From assembly GCA_028694545.1 (NCBI GenBank), contig JAQVKV010000033.1:1-10511 (forward strand): DNA of 10,511 bases, in the 5' to 3' direction. The translations under genes were made by a program, and so were the position numbers. Within the stretch, counting starts at the first letter, position 1, and the number at the start of each line of letters is the position of its first letter. The DNA comes from Zavarzinia sp. GTDB taxonomy: Bacteria; Pseudomonadota; Alphaproteobacteria; Zavarziniales; Zavarziniaceae. Of this stretch, positions 1 through 6,816 are shown one piece after another. The notes under the pieces are model-generated. The model worked only from the letters and a program-made list of their open reading frames with translations. It did no database searches and was not told the origin of the DNA.

Positions 1-652
1 CATCTATGCCGTGCCGGAGACCATCGGCCTCGACAAGCTGATCGAGACTTTCCTCGAAAGCAGCCATTCGCGCCTCGTGGTCTATCGCGAGACGCTCGAC
101 GATGTCGCCGGCATGGTCCATGTCCGAGACGTGCTGCGCTTCTGGAACAACCACGATACCTTCTCGATGGCGGCGATCCTGCGCGACGTGCTGTTCGTGC
201 CGCCCTCGCTCTCGCTCGGCGAGGTCCTCGCCCAGATCCAGGCGCGGCGCTGCCATCTCGCCATCGTGGTCGACGAATATGGCGGCACCGACGGCCTCGT
301 CACCATCGAGGATCTGGTCGAGGAGATCGTGGGCGACATCGAGGACGAGCATGACGAGCAGGAAGCGCCGATGTTCACCATCGGCGCCGACGGCGTGCTC
401 GACGCAGACGCCCGCGCCCCCGTGGAAGAGGTGGAGGCCGCGCTCGGCCAGCACCTCCTGACCGACGACCTCGAAGAGGAGATCGACACGATCGGTGGCC
501 TTCTGGTCTCGCTTACCGGGCGCGTGCCCGAGGCAGGCGAACGTCTCGCACCGATCCCGGGCTTCGAATTCGAGGTGGTCGACGCCGACCCCCGCATGGT
601 ACGCCGTCTGCGCATCTACCGCAGCATCGCCCGCGACGCGGTGGAGGACTGA
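1..652 (+). CDS. corC: CorC/HlyC-family CBS-domain protein (5' partial)
   Basis: This is the C-terminal part of a hemolysin C/CorC (TlyC-like) protein, a family linked to Mg2+/Co2+ handling or membrane maintenance. The frame is open to the left edge (first full codon at base 2), and the family normally has residues before this point, so the gene starts outside the window. The GTG at 11 is therefore not a real start. A tandem CBS pair fills about the first 115 residues; the first CBS ends in the typical GMVHVRDVL segment. The second carries the family signature DEYGGTDGLVTIEDLVEEI from base 272. The last ~80 residues fit the CorC/HlyC transporter-associated domain (IDTIGGLLVSLTGRVP, then GFEFEVVD). 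No transmembrane segment is visible in this part, so it matches the soluble CorC type, not the CNNM-domain type. In many alphaproteobacteria corC follows ybeY and precedes lnt, as it does here. Confidence 0.93.
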   Translation, partial: IYAVPETIGLDKLIETFLESSHSRLVVYRETLDDVAGMVHVRDVLRFWNNHDTFSMAAILRDVLFVPPSLSLGEVLAQIQARRCHLAIVVDEYGGTDGLVTIEDLVEEIVGDIEDEHDEQEAPMFTIGADGVLDADARAPVEEVEAALGQHLLTDDLEEEIDTIGGLLVSLTGRVPEAGERLAPIPGFEFEVVDADPRMVRRLRIYRSIARDAVED

Positions 653-691
653 GGCCCGAACGCAAGGGTCCGGGAAACAGCCGAGAACGAC

Positions 692-697
692 AGGGGA
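692..697 (+). promoter_or_regulatory. Ribosome binding site of lnt
   Basis: AGGGGA lies 7 bases before the ATG at 705. It supports that start over any earlier in-frame codon inside corC, because the frame upstream of 705 gives no membrane-protein-like sequence. Confidence 0.6.
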
Positions 698-704
698 ACC
701 GCGA

Positions 705-2252
705 ATGTCACGTCTTGCCGAGACCATCGCCGGCCTCGCCGGCTGGCGGCGCGCGCTCTTCGCCATGGCGGCGGGCGCACTGTCGGTTCTGGCCCTGCCG
801 CCCTTCGGTTTCTGGCCGGTGCTCTTCATCGGCATCCCGGCGCTGCTCCTGCTGGTCGACGGCGCCGGCACCTGGCGGCGGGCGGCGACCGCCGGCTGGT
901 GGTGGGGCTATGGCCATTTCGTCGCCGGCTGCTACTGGATCGGGGTCGCCCTCCTGGTCGATCCGGACCGCTTCGGCTGGCTGCTGCCCTTCGCCACCCT
1001 CGGCCTGCCCCTGATCTTTGCCCTGTTCCCGGCGCTGGCCACCGCCCTTGCCCGGCTCGTCGGACGAGGAGGAACCGGCCTTCTCCTCGCCCTGGCGGGC
1101 GGCTGGATCGTCGGCGAATTCGCGCGCGGTCATGTGCTGTCCGGCTTTCCCTGGAACCCGCTGGCGGCCGTCTGGATCGACACCCCGGCGCCCCTGCAGG
1201 GCGCCGCCCTTTTCGGCGCCTACGGCCTCGGCGGGCTGACCGTGCTCTTCACCGGCCTGCCCTATCTGGCGTCCCGTTCGATGCGTGGGCGCGTGCCAGC
1301 CGCCGCCGTGGTGATCGCCGTGGCGGTGGCGCTCTTCGTCTATGGTACGCTCCGGGTACCGGCGGGAGCGGCCGAGGCGGTCTCGCCCGCGCTGCGTGTC
1401 CGTCTCGTGCAGGCCAACATTGACCAGCGCCAGAAACATTCCGACGCCGCCCGCGCCGAACATTTCGATCGCCATATGGCGCTGTCTCGCCGCCCGGGGG
1501 CCGACGGCATCGCGCCCCGTCTCGTCATATGGCCGGAAACTGCCCTGCCCTATACGCTGGACGCATCGCCCCAACTGCCCCACATCCTCGGCTCCATCGT
1601 CGGCGCGGACGGGATTGCCCTGATCGGCGCCGTCCGCGTCGAGGCCGACGGCAGCGAGTTCCAGGCCTGGAACAGCCTGCACGCCCTGCGTCATGACGGC
1701 ACGCTGGTCGGCACATACGACAAGCACCACCTGGTCCCCTTCGGCGAATACCTGCCGGCGCGCGGCCTGCTCGGACTTGTCGGCATGGACAAGCTGGCGG
1801 TGGGCGCCGTGGATTTCTCCGCCGGGCCCGGGCCGCGTGGCATCGTCCTGCCCGGCATCGGCCGGATCCTGCCCATGATCTGCTACGAGGCGATCTTTCC
1901 CGAGGCGGCGGCGGATCCGGATGCCCGCCCCATGCTGCTCGTCAATGTGACCAACGACGCCTGGTTCGGCACCTCGAACGGCCCGCCCCAGCATCTGGCG
2001 GCGGCGCGTCTGCGCGCGGTCGAGCAGGGCCTGCCGCTGGCCCGCGCGGCCAATACCGGCATTTCCGCCCTGGTCGATCCTTACGGCCGGATCGAGCATG
2101 CCCTGCCCCTCGGCACCATGGGGGTGGTGGACGGCGACCTCGCGGCGCCATTGGCACCAACACCCTACGCGAAGGCCGGCGCCATCATCGTACCGGCGCT
2201 CGCCCTGCTGCTGCTCGGCCTCGGAGGGGCCGGACGACGCCGGACGGCTTGA
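705..2252 (+). CDS. lnt: Apolipoprotein N-acyltransferase
   Basis: Lnt acylates the N-terminal amino group of diacylglyceryl-cysteine on lipoproteins, using phospholipid as acyl donor, in the inner membrane with its active site facing the periplasm. The 515-residue product has the family layout: about six hydrophobic segments in residues 13-215, a nitrilase-like (CN hydrolase) domain at about 225-480, and a last membrane helix near 490-507. The nitrilase triad is visible: E278 in IWPETALP, K340 in YDKHHLVPFGEYLP, and C393 in MICYEAIFP. The conserved WFG after the Cys (VTNDAWFG) is also present. The ATG at 705 has a good ribosome binding site and starts just before the first hydrophobic stretch; it lies 52 bases after corC, with no terminator between, so the two are probably co-transcribed. 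In Sinorhizobium the lnt gene was named actA for acid tolerance and sits next to phrR, the same arrangement as here. Confidence 0.96.
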   Translation: MSRLAETIAGLAGWRRALFAMAAGALSVLALPPFGFWPVLFIGIPALLLLVDGAGTWRRAATAGWWWGYGHFVAGCYWIGVALLVDPDRFGWLLPFATLGLPLIFALFPALATALARLVGRGGTGLLLALAGGWIVGEFARGHVLSGFPWNPLAAVWIDTPAPLQGAALFGAYGLGGLTVLFTGLPYLASRSMRGRVPAAAVVIAVAVALFVYGTLRVPAGAAEAVSPALRVRLVQANIDQRQKHSDAARAEHFDRHMALSRRPGADGIAPRLVIWPETALPYTLDASPQLPHILGSIVGADGIALIGAVRVEADGSEFQAWNSLHALRHDGTLVGTYDKHHLVPFGEYLPARGLLGLVGMDKLAVGAVDFSAGPGPRGIVLPGIGRILPMICYEAIFPEAAADPDARPMLLVNVTNDAWFGTSNGPPQHLAAARLRAVEQGLPLARAANTGISALVDPYGRIEHALPLGTMGVVDGDLAAPLAPTPYAKAGAIIVPALALLLLGLGGAGRRRTA

Positions 2253-2279
2253 CCCGTCCACGACCCGACGGCATACAAG
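2249..2279 (+). promoter_or_regulatory. Candidate promoter of the XRE regulator
   Basis: TTGACC (2249-2254, 5 of 6 to the sigma70 -35) overlaps the lnt stop codon. The best -10 is TACAAG at 2274-2279 (4 of 6) with a long 19-base spacer; CATACA at 2272 gives a 17-base spacer but a poorer match. This is weak evidence. If it is real, transcription would start near 2286, inside the loop of the inverted repeat at 2264-2321. Confidence 0.3.
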
Positions 2280-2321
2280 AATATGCAATGCTGGCTGCTG
2301 CCGGCGCAATCTGCCGTCGGG
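2264..2321 (+). repeat. 10-bp inverted repeat upstream of the XRE gene
   Basis: CCCGACGGCA (2264-2273) and TGCCGTCGGG (2312-2321) are perfect reverse complements separated by 38 bases. A second stem is nested in between: GCTGGC (2290-2295) pairs with GCCGGC (2300-2305) around the loop TGCT, with one G-U pair. The right arm runs into the presumed ribosome binding site CGGGGA (2318-2323). It could be an RNA fold that hides this site, a pair of operator half-sites, or the tail of lnt mRNA. It lacks the T-run of an intrinsic terminator. Confidence 0.55.
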
Positions 2322-2329
2322 GAATCAGG

Positions 2330-2737
2330 ATGCCCAACCCAGTGGATGTTTACGTTGGCGCGCGGGTGAAGCTGCGTAGAACCCTGATCGGCATGAGCCA
2401 GGAAAAACTCGGTGACGCATTGGGCCTCACCTTCCAGCAGGTTCAGAAATACGAACGGGGCGCCAATCGGGTTTCGGCATCGAAACTGCACCGCATCGCC
2501 GAAGTGCTGGACGTTCCCATCGCGTATTTTTTCGACGGTTACGACGATACCGTCACCTCGGCCTCGAGCCTCGGCGAGCCGGGAGCCGTGGCCTTCGAGC
2601 ACGAGCACCTGAGCCGCAAGGAATCGATCGACCTGCTGAAAGCCTATTACGAGATCTCGAATCCGAAATTGCGCCGCAAGGTCATCGATCTCGTCCGCAC
2701 CCTCGCCGATACTTCGGACGAATCGGAAGAGGCCTGA
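2330..2737 (+). CDS. XRE-family HTH regulator, PhrR/PraR-like
   Basis: A 135-residue DNA-binding protein of the Cro/C1 (XRE) class. The helix-turn-helix lies at about residues 9-65: ARVKLRRTLIGMSQEKLGDA, then GLTFQQVQKYERGANRV as the recognition region, ending in VLDVPIAYFFD. The C-terminal ~65 residues are charged and include a helical piece (SIDLLKAYYEI, then KLRRKVIDLVRTLA) that may mediate dimerisation. The ATG at 2330 is chosen because MPNPVDVYVGARVKLRR is how this alphaproteobacterial family begins; a TTG at 2249 would add 27 unrelated residues. This type is known in rhizobia as PhrR (pH-regulated, next to actA/lnt) and PraR (repressor linked to biofilm and symbiosis genes). The family and gene neighbourhood match; its targets here are unknown. 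The gene is visibly richer in A/T than its neighbours. Autoregulation and control of metK are possible but unproven. Confidence 0.9.
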   Translation: MPNPVDVYVGARVKLRRTLIGMSQEKLGDALGLTFQQVQKYERGANRVSASKLHRIAEVLDVPIAYFFDGYDDTVTSASSLGEPGAVAFEHEHLSRKESIDLLKAYYEISNPKLRRKVIDLVRTLADTSDESEEA

Positions 2738-2747
2738 CCGCCTTCCC

Positions 2748-2778
2748 TTGACCGGATGTCGCCAGCCTGCCATTTACT
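2748..2778 (+). promoter_or_regulatory. Candidate metK promoter
   Basis: TTGACC at 2748-2753 matches the -35 in 5 of 6 positions. The possible -10 boxes are CATTTA (2771-2776, 17-base spacer, poor match) or TTTACT (2773-2778, 19-base spacer, 4 of 6). It lies in the 92-base gap after the XRE gene. Transcription would begin near 2783, just before the palindrome at 2790. The evidence is weak because of the poor -10. Confidence 0.35.
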
Positions 2779-2789
2779 CGGGCGGTACA

Positions 2790-2809
2790 TTCGGCGCGCG
2801 CGCGCCGAA
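2790..2809. repeat. 20-bp perfect palindrome before metK
   Basis: The arm TTCGGCGCGC (2790-2799) is followed directly by its reverse complement (2800-2809). The centre is a run of alternating C and G. It ends 11 bases before the metK ribosome binding site GGAGAG (2821-2826). As RNA it could form an 8-bp stem with a GCGC loop; as DNA it could be an operator. No T-run follows, so it is not a standard terminator. Confidence 0.7.
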
Positions 2810-2829
2810 GGCATAATTTGGGAGAGTTG

Positions 2830-4005
<1,176 letters not shown>

Positions 4006-4007
4006 CC

Positions 4008-4724
4008 ATGACGACCGACGACGAAGCGCCGGTCGAAGCCCCGGCGCTTCGGCGGAAGGTTTTCGGCAGGCGGAGCGGCCACAAACTCCGCGCGCGCCAG
4101 AGCCAGATCCTCGATACCGGCCTCGACCGGCTCGCGGTCGCGGTTCCCCCGGCGGGGACCGGGCTCGATCCGCGTGGACTGTTCCCGCGTGCCGTTTCGG
4201 ACGTCTGGTTCGAGATCGGCTTCGGGGGCGGGGAACATCTGGCGGCCCAGGCCGAAGCCCGTCCGGACGTCGGCTTCATCGGCGCCGAACCCTTCGTCAA
4301 CGGCATGGCCAGCCTGTTGCGCCACGTCGAGGAACGGGCACTCGACAATGTTCGCGTGCTCGCGGACGACGCGCGCCTGCTCCTCGCGGCGCTGCCGGAA
4401 GCGAGCCTCGGCCGCGTCTTCCTGCTCTTCCCCGACCCCTGGCCGAAGAGCCGGCACCACAAACGCCGCTTCGTCCAGACCGAGACCCTTGACCTGATCG
4501 CCCGCGCGCTCCGCCCCGGCGGCGAGTTCCGCGTCGCCAGCGACATCATGGGCTATATCGAGTGGACGCTGGCGACGATCCGCCCGCATCCGGCCTTCAC
4601 CTGGGCGGCGGAACGGCCGGACGACTGGCGTGTCCGCCCGGACGACTGGCCTCCCACCCGGTACGAGGCGAAGGCGATCGCGGCCGGGCGCAGGCCCGCC
4701 TATCTGCGTTTCGTCCGGCTCTAG
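4008..4724 (+). CDS. trmB: tRNA (guanine-N7-)-methyltransferase
   Basis: TrmB transfers a methyl group from S-adenosylmethionine to N7 of G46 in the variable loop of many tRNAs. The 238-residue protein shows the Rossmann-fold methyltransferase core: FEIGFGGGEHL (68-78) is the SAM-binding motif I, followed by GAEPF, where the acidic residue probably contacts the ribose. The family hallmark LFPDPWPKSRHHKRR has its FPDPWPK at 141-147, with D143 thought to bind the target guanine. LRPGGEFRVASD and the C-terminal TRYEAKAIAAGRRPAYL complete the match. The N-terminal ~30 residues are basic (RRKVFGRRSGHKLRARQ), as expected for RNA binding. The ATG at 4008 is 2 bases after metK, which suggests translational coupling, and fits the usual protein start. 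Its substrate is the product of the gene before it, a sensible pairing although not proof of a functional link. Confidence 0.95.
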   Translation: MTTDDEAPVEAPALRRKVFGRRSGHKLRARQSQILDTGLDRLAVAVPPAGTGLDPRGLFPRAVSDVWFEIGFGGGEHLAAQAEARPDVGFIGAEPFVNGMASLLRHVEERALDNVRVLADDARLLLAALPEASLGRVFLLFPDPWPKSRHHKRRFVQTETLDLIARALRPGGEFRVASDIMGYIEWTLATIRPHPAFTWAAERPDDWRVRPDDWPPTRYEAKAIAAGRRPAYLRFVRL

Positions 4725-4733
4725 GCACCGGCC

Positions 4734-6113
4734 ATGCGCGCCGGCCTCGCCCTGCTGTTCGCACTCCTGACGGCCCAGGCGGTGCTTGCGGGGTGGGTCA
4801 ACCTGACTTCTCCCTATTGGCTCGACGAATATTTCACCGCCGGCGTCGCCTGTCAGGCCGACGTCGGCGCGGTCGTCGACAGCCTGCGGGGCGATGTCCA
4901 CCCGCCGCTGTTCAACCTCTGGGTTCATGGCCTGTTCCGGCTCTTCGGCTGCGACCTGCTGTGGTTGCGGCTGGCCAATGCCACGCTGGTGGCCGGGGCA
5001 ACCATCTTCTTCACGCTGGCGCTGCGCCGGCGCTTTGGCCCGGCAATGGCGATCGGCTTCCTCACCGTCTTCGCCGGCTCGCCCGTCGTCTGGTACTACG
5101 CCTTCGAGGGACGCTCCTATGCGCCCCAGCTCGCGGCCTGCCTGATCCTGACCGGCGCGGCCATGACCGGACGCTGGCGTCTTGCCCTTGCCGCCGCCAC
5201 CCTGGGCGCCGCCCTGCATTTCTTCGCCGGCTACCTCTTCTTCCTGCTCGCCGTCCTTCATCTCGTCTTCAGGGGCCGGCCCGGCTTGAGGGGCCTCTCG
5301 GCGTTCGTGGCGGCCGGCGTGATCGTCGCCGCCCTCTATGCCTGGAATCTCATCGCCGGGTTCGAGGCCGCGGGACGGGGCCAATGGGTTCCCCCGACAA
5401 GCCTGACCGACATGTTCGGTACCGTTCCCGCCCTGCTGTATGGCGATAATCTGCAGAAGCTGCTGGTCGTCGCCGGCCTGGCGCTGCTGATCCTGCGCGG
5501 GGGTCTGCGAAGCGGCGACCTGCGGGGCAAGGCCCTGCTGTTCCTCGGCCTCTTCATCGCCTTCGTGGCGGCGCTTTTCCTCGCCTCGCTGATACGCCCC
5601 GTGTTCATGCCGCGCTATCTCGTGTTCCTTCTGCCTCTCGGGGTCGCCGGGACCGTCCTTCTGTTCGCGCAGGCGGCCGTGACGGAAGGCGGACGACGGG
5701 CGGGCCTCGCGCTGCTCGTCCTCCTGGCGCTGGCCGACATCAACACCGGCCTGCATTTCAAGGGCGAGTTGCGCCACGACACCTGGCAGGCGGTGGCGCG
5801 GACGGCGGATTGCGCCGCGACCCCTTGCGGCTTTTTCTTCGACGGCAGCGCCCTGCCGGCCCTGAGCGACCGGCAATACGACCTGATGGTCAATTTCCGC
5901 AACGGCGGCAGCCCGGGCACGATGGGCCGCTGGCAGGCTCTGCGGCCACCGGAACTCGAGCCCTGGCTGAGGGACCACCCCGGAGTCCCCCTGGTCTATT
6001 TCCCGGCCCATGGCGCGGCGCTCGACATCGTCGCGGTCGCCGCCCGCCACGGCCTCGGCTGCCGCCGCCCGGACACGGCGCAGACGGCGGTTCTGTGCGC
6101 GCCGCCGTCATAA
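4734..6113 (+). CDS. GT-C-fold membrane glycosyltransferase-like protein (GT39/ArnT-like)
   Basis: A 459-residue integral membrane protein resembling the GT-C superfamily (PMT_2/ArnT-like), which moves sugars from polyprenyl-phosphate carriers to envelope molecules on the periplasmic side. After a first membrane helix (about 3-22) comes WLDEYF, with D31-E32 in the place of the acidic pair of this fold, then DVHPPLFNLWVHGLFRLFG (54-72), the typical HPP segment. EGRSYA (125-130) and PVFMPRYLVF (289-298) are further motifs common in this group. About ten hydrophobic segments run to residue 335. The last ~120 residues are mostly soluble, contain several Cys, and probably lie in the periplasm. The start ATG is 9 bases after the trmB stop, with only a weak ribosome binding site. 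Donor and acceptor cannot be told from sequence. A gene of this type is not a usual member of the trmB-rimP interval, so it is likely a lineage-specific insertion; its base composition does not stand out. Confidence 0.8.
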   Translation: MRAGLALLFALLTAQAVLAGWVNLTSPYWLDEYFTAGVACQADVGAVVDSLRGDVHPPLFNLWVHGLFRLFGCDLLWLRLANATLVAGATIFFTLALRRRFGPAMAIGFLTVFAGSPVVWYYAFEGRSYAPQLAACLILTGAAMTGRWRLALAAATLGAALHFFAGYLFFLLAVLHLVFRGRPGLRGLSAFVAAGVIVAALYAWNLIAGFEAAGRGQWVPPTSLTDMFGTVPALLYGDNLQKLLVVAGLALLILRGGLRSGDLRGKALLFLGLFIAFVAALFLASLIRPVFMPRYLVFLLPLGVAGTVLLFAQAAVTEGGRRAGLALLVLLALADINTGLHFKGELRHDTWQAVARTADCAATPCGFFFDGSALPALSDRQYDLMVNFRNGGSPGTMGRWQALRPPELEPWLRDHPGVPLVYFPAHGAALDIVAVAARHGLGCRRPDTAQTAVLCAPPS

Positions 6114-6116
6114 CAC

Positions 6117-6144
6117 TTGCAACATTCCGCGCCCCGCGCTACAT
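6117..6144 (+). promoter_or_regulatory. Probable sigma70 promoter of the rimP-nusA-infB operon
   Basis: TTGCAA (6117-6122) and CTACAT (6139-6144) are separated by 16 bases. They fit the looser alphaproteobacterial housekeeping promoter (TTGaca, then CTATAT-like). The pair sits just after the glycosyltransferase stop codon and would start transcription near 6151, giving a leader of about 90 bases that contains the hairpins below. Confidence 0.5.
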
Positions 6145-6158
6145 GACAGCCCACATAG

Positions 6159-6177
6159 CCCGATGGTGACCCTCGGG
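6159..6177 (+). other. Small hairpin early in the rimP leader
   Basis: CCCGA (6159-6163) pairs with TCGGG (6173-6177) across a 9-base loop. It is only 5 bp, so weak on its own. It is listed because it lies within the presumed leader RNA and could be part of the attenuator fold. Confidence 0.3.
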
Positions 6178-6184
6178 ATGAGAC

Positions 6185-6215
6185 GGAAGCGGGCCACGGG
6201 CCCGCTTTCTCGTTT
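6185..6215 (+). terminator. Attenuator-like terminator hairpin upstream of rimP
   Basis: AAGCGGGCC (6187-6195) and GGCCCGCTT (6199-6207) form a 9-bp perfect stem around the loop ACG, extended by a G-U and a G-C pair to 6185/6209. The T-rich but interrupted tail TTTCTCGTTT (6206-6215) follows. It lies between the probable promoter and the rimP start, so it would act on rimP-nusA-infB transcripts and also end read-through from the glycosyltransferase gene. Structured leaders before rimP-nusA operons are known in proteobacteria (Rfam has a rimP-leader family, recalled from memory). The fold was read by eye. Confidence 0.6.
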
Positions 6216-6231
6216 CGGGCTCGACAGCCCG
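6216..6231 (+). other. Second leader hairpin before the rimP ribosome binding site
   Basis: CGGGCT (6216-6221) pairs with AGCCCG (6226-6231) around a CGAC loop, just 3 bases before the ribosome binding site GGAG (6235-6238). Its arms can also pair with arms of the terminator hairpin (GCGGGC 6189-6194 with GCCCGC 6227-6232; GCCCG 6200-6204 with CGGGC 6216-6220), so the leader has alternative folds. Confidence 0.45.
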
Positions 6232-6243
6232 CCTGGAGACCAA

Positions 6244-6807
6244 ATGGAACTGACCGACCGCATCGCCACCATGATCGAACCCTCGCTGCTGGCGATGGGC
6301 TTCCTTCTCGTGCGCGTGCGCTTCGGCGGCGCCAAGCGGCCCGTGCTGCAGATCATGGCCGAACGGCCCGACGGCACCATGACGGTCGAGGATTGCGCCG
6401 AAGTCTCGCGCGCCGTCTCCGCCCTGCTTGATGTCGAGGATCCGATCTCGGGCGAATATGTCCTCGAGGTATCGTCGCCGGGGCTGGACCGCCCGCTCGT
6501 GAAGCTGGACGACTATCGCCGCTTCGCCGGTTACGAGGCGAAGATCGAGACCGTGATGCCGGTCGAGGGACGCAAGCGCTATCGCGGCCGCATCACCGGC
6601 ACCGAAGGCGAGGACGTGCTGGTCACCGTGGACGGCCAGAATTTCCGCCTGCCCTTCCCCCTGATCGGCGAAGCCCGCCTCGTGTTGACCGACGACCTGA
6701 TCGAGGCCAGCCTGAAGGGCAAGCTGCTGCCACCCCGCGCCGAAGGCGTGGACATCGAAACCGAAACGCCGGCCGTCGACCAGGACGCCGCCGACGAGAC
6801 TGCCTGA
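6244..6807 (+). CDS. rimP: Ribosome maturation factor RimP
   Basis: RimP binds the 30S subunit and helps its late assembly, including loading of S12. The 187-residue product has the two family domains: an N-terminal alpha/beta domain (about 1-85) with MGFLLVRVRFGGAKRPVLQIMAERPDG split by typical spacing, the segment TVEDCAEVSRAVSALLDVED, and the diagnostic YVLEVSSPGLDRPL; then an SH3-like C-terminal domain (about 86-155). The end (VDIETETPAVDQDAADETA) is an acidic, probably disordered tail longer than in E. coli. ATG 6244 is preceded by GGAG at 6235-6238. nusA follows after 9 bases and its ribosome binding site overlaps this stop codon. It is the first gene of the operon behind the attenuator-like leader. 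Confidence 0.96.
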   Translation: MELTDRIATMIEPSLLAMGFLLVRVRFGGAKRPVLQIMAERPDGTMTVEDCAEVSRAVSALLDVEDPISGEYVLEVSSPGLDRPLVKLDDYRRFAGYEAKIETVMPVEGRKRYRGRITGTEGEDVLVTVDGQNFRLPFPLIGEARLVLTDDLIEASLKGKLLPPRAEGVDIETETPAVDQDAADETA

Positions 6808-6816
6808 GGTAAGCAC

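Noticed and set aside
495..704. Earlier start for lnt inside corC
   Set aside because: The extra 70 residues overlap corC, look like an out-of-frame reading, and have no family match; ATG 705 has a proper ribosome binding site.
653..704. Weak hairpin between corC and lnt
   Set aside because: It is a 5-bp stem with one G-U pair and no T-run, too weak to call a terminator.
708..2309. 533-codon open frame on the - strand over lnt
   Set aside because: It lies antisense to a clear lnt with an intact catalytic triad. Its product is Gly/Arg/Gln/Asp-rich with no recognisable domain, as expected for the shadow of a GC-rich gene.
2738..2829. SAM-responsive riboswitch before metK
   Set aside because: The gap is only 92 bases and would leave a leader of about 45 bases. 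No conserved core of the SAM-II or SAM/SAH classes was recognised. A covariance-model scan would settle it.
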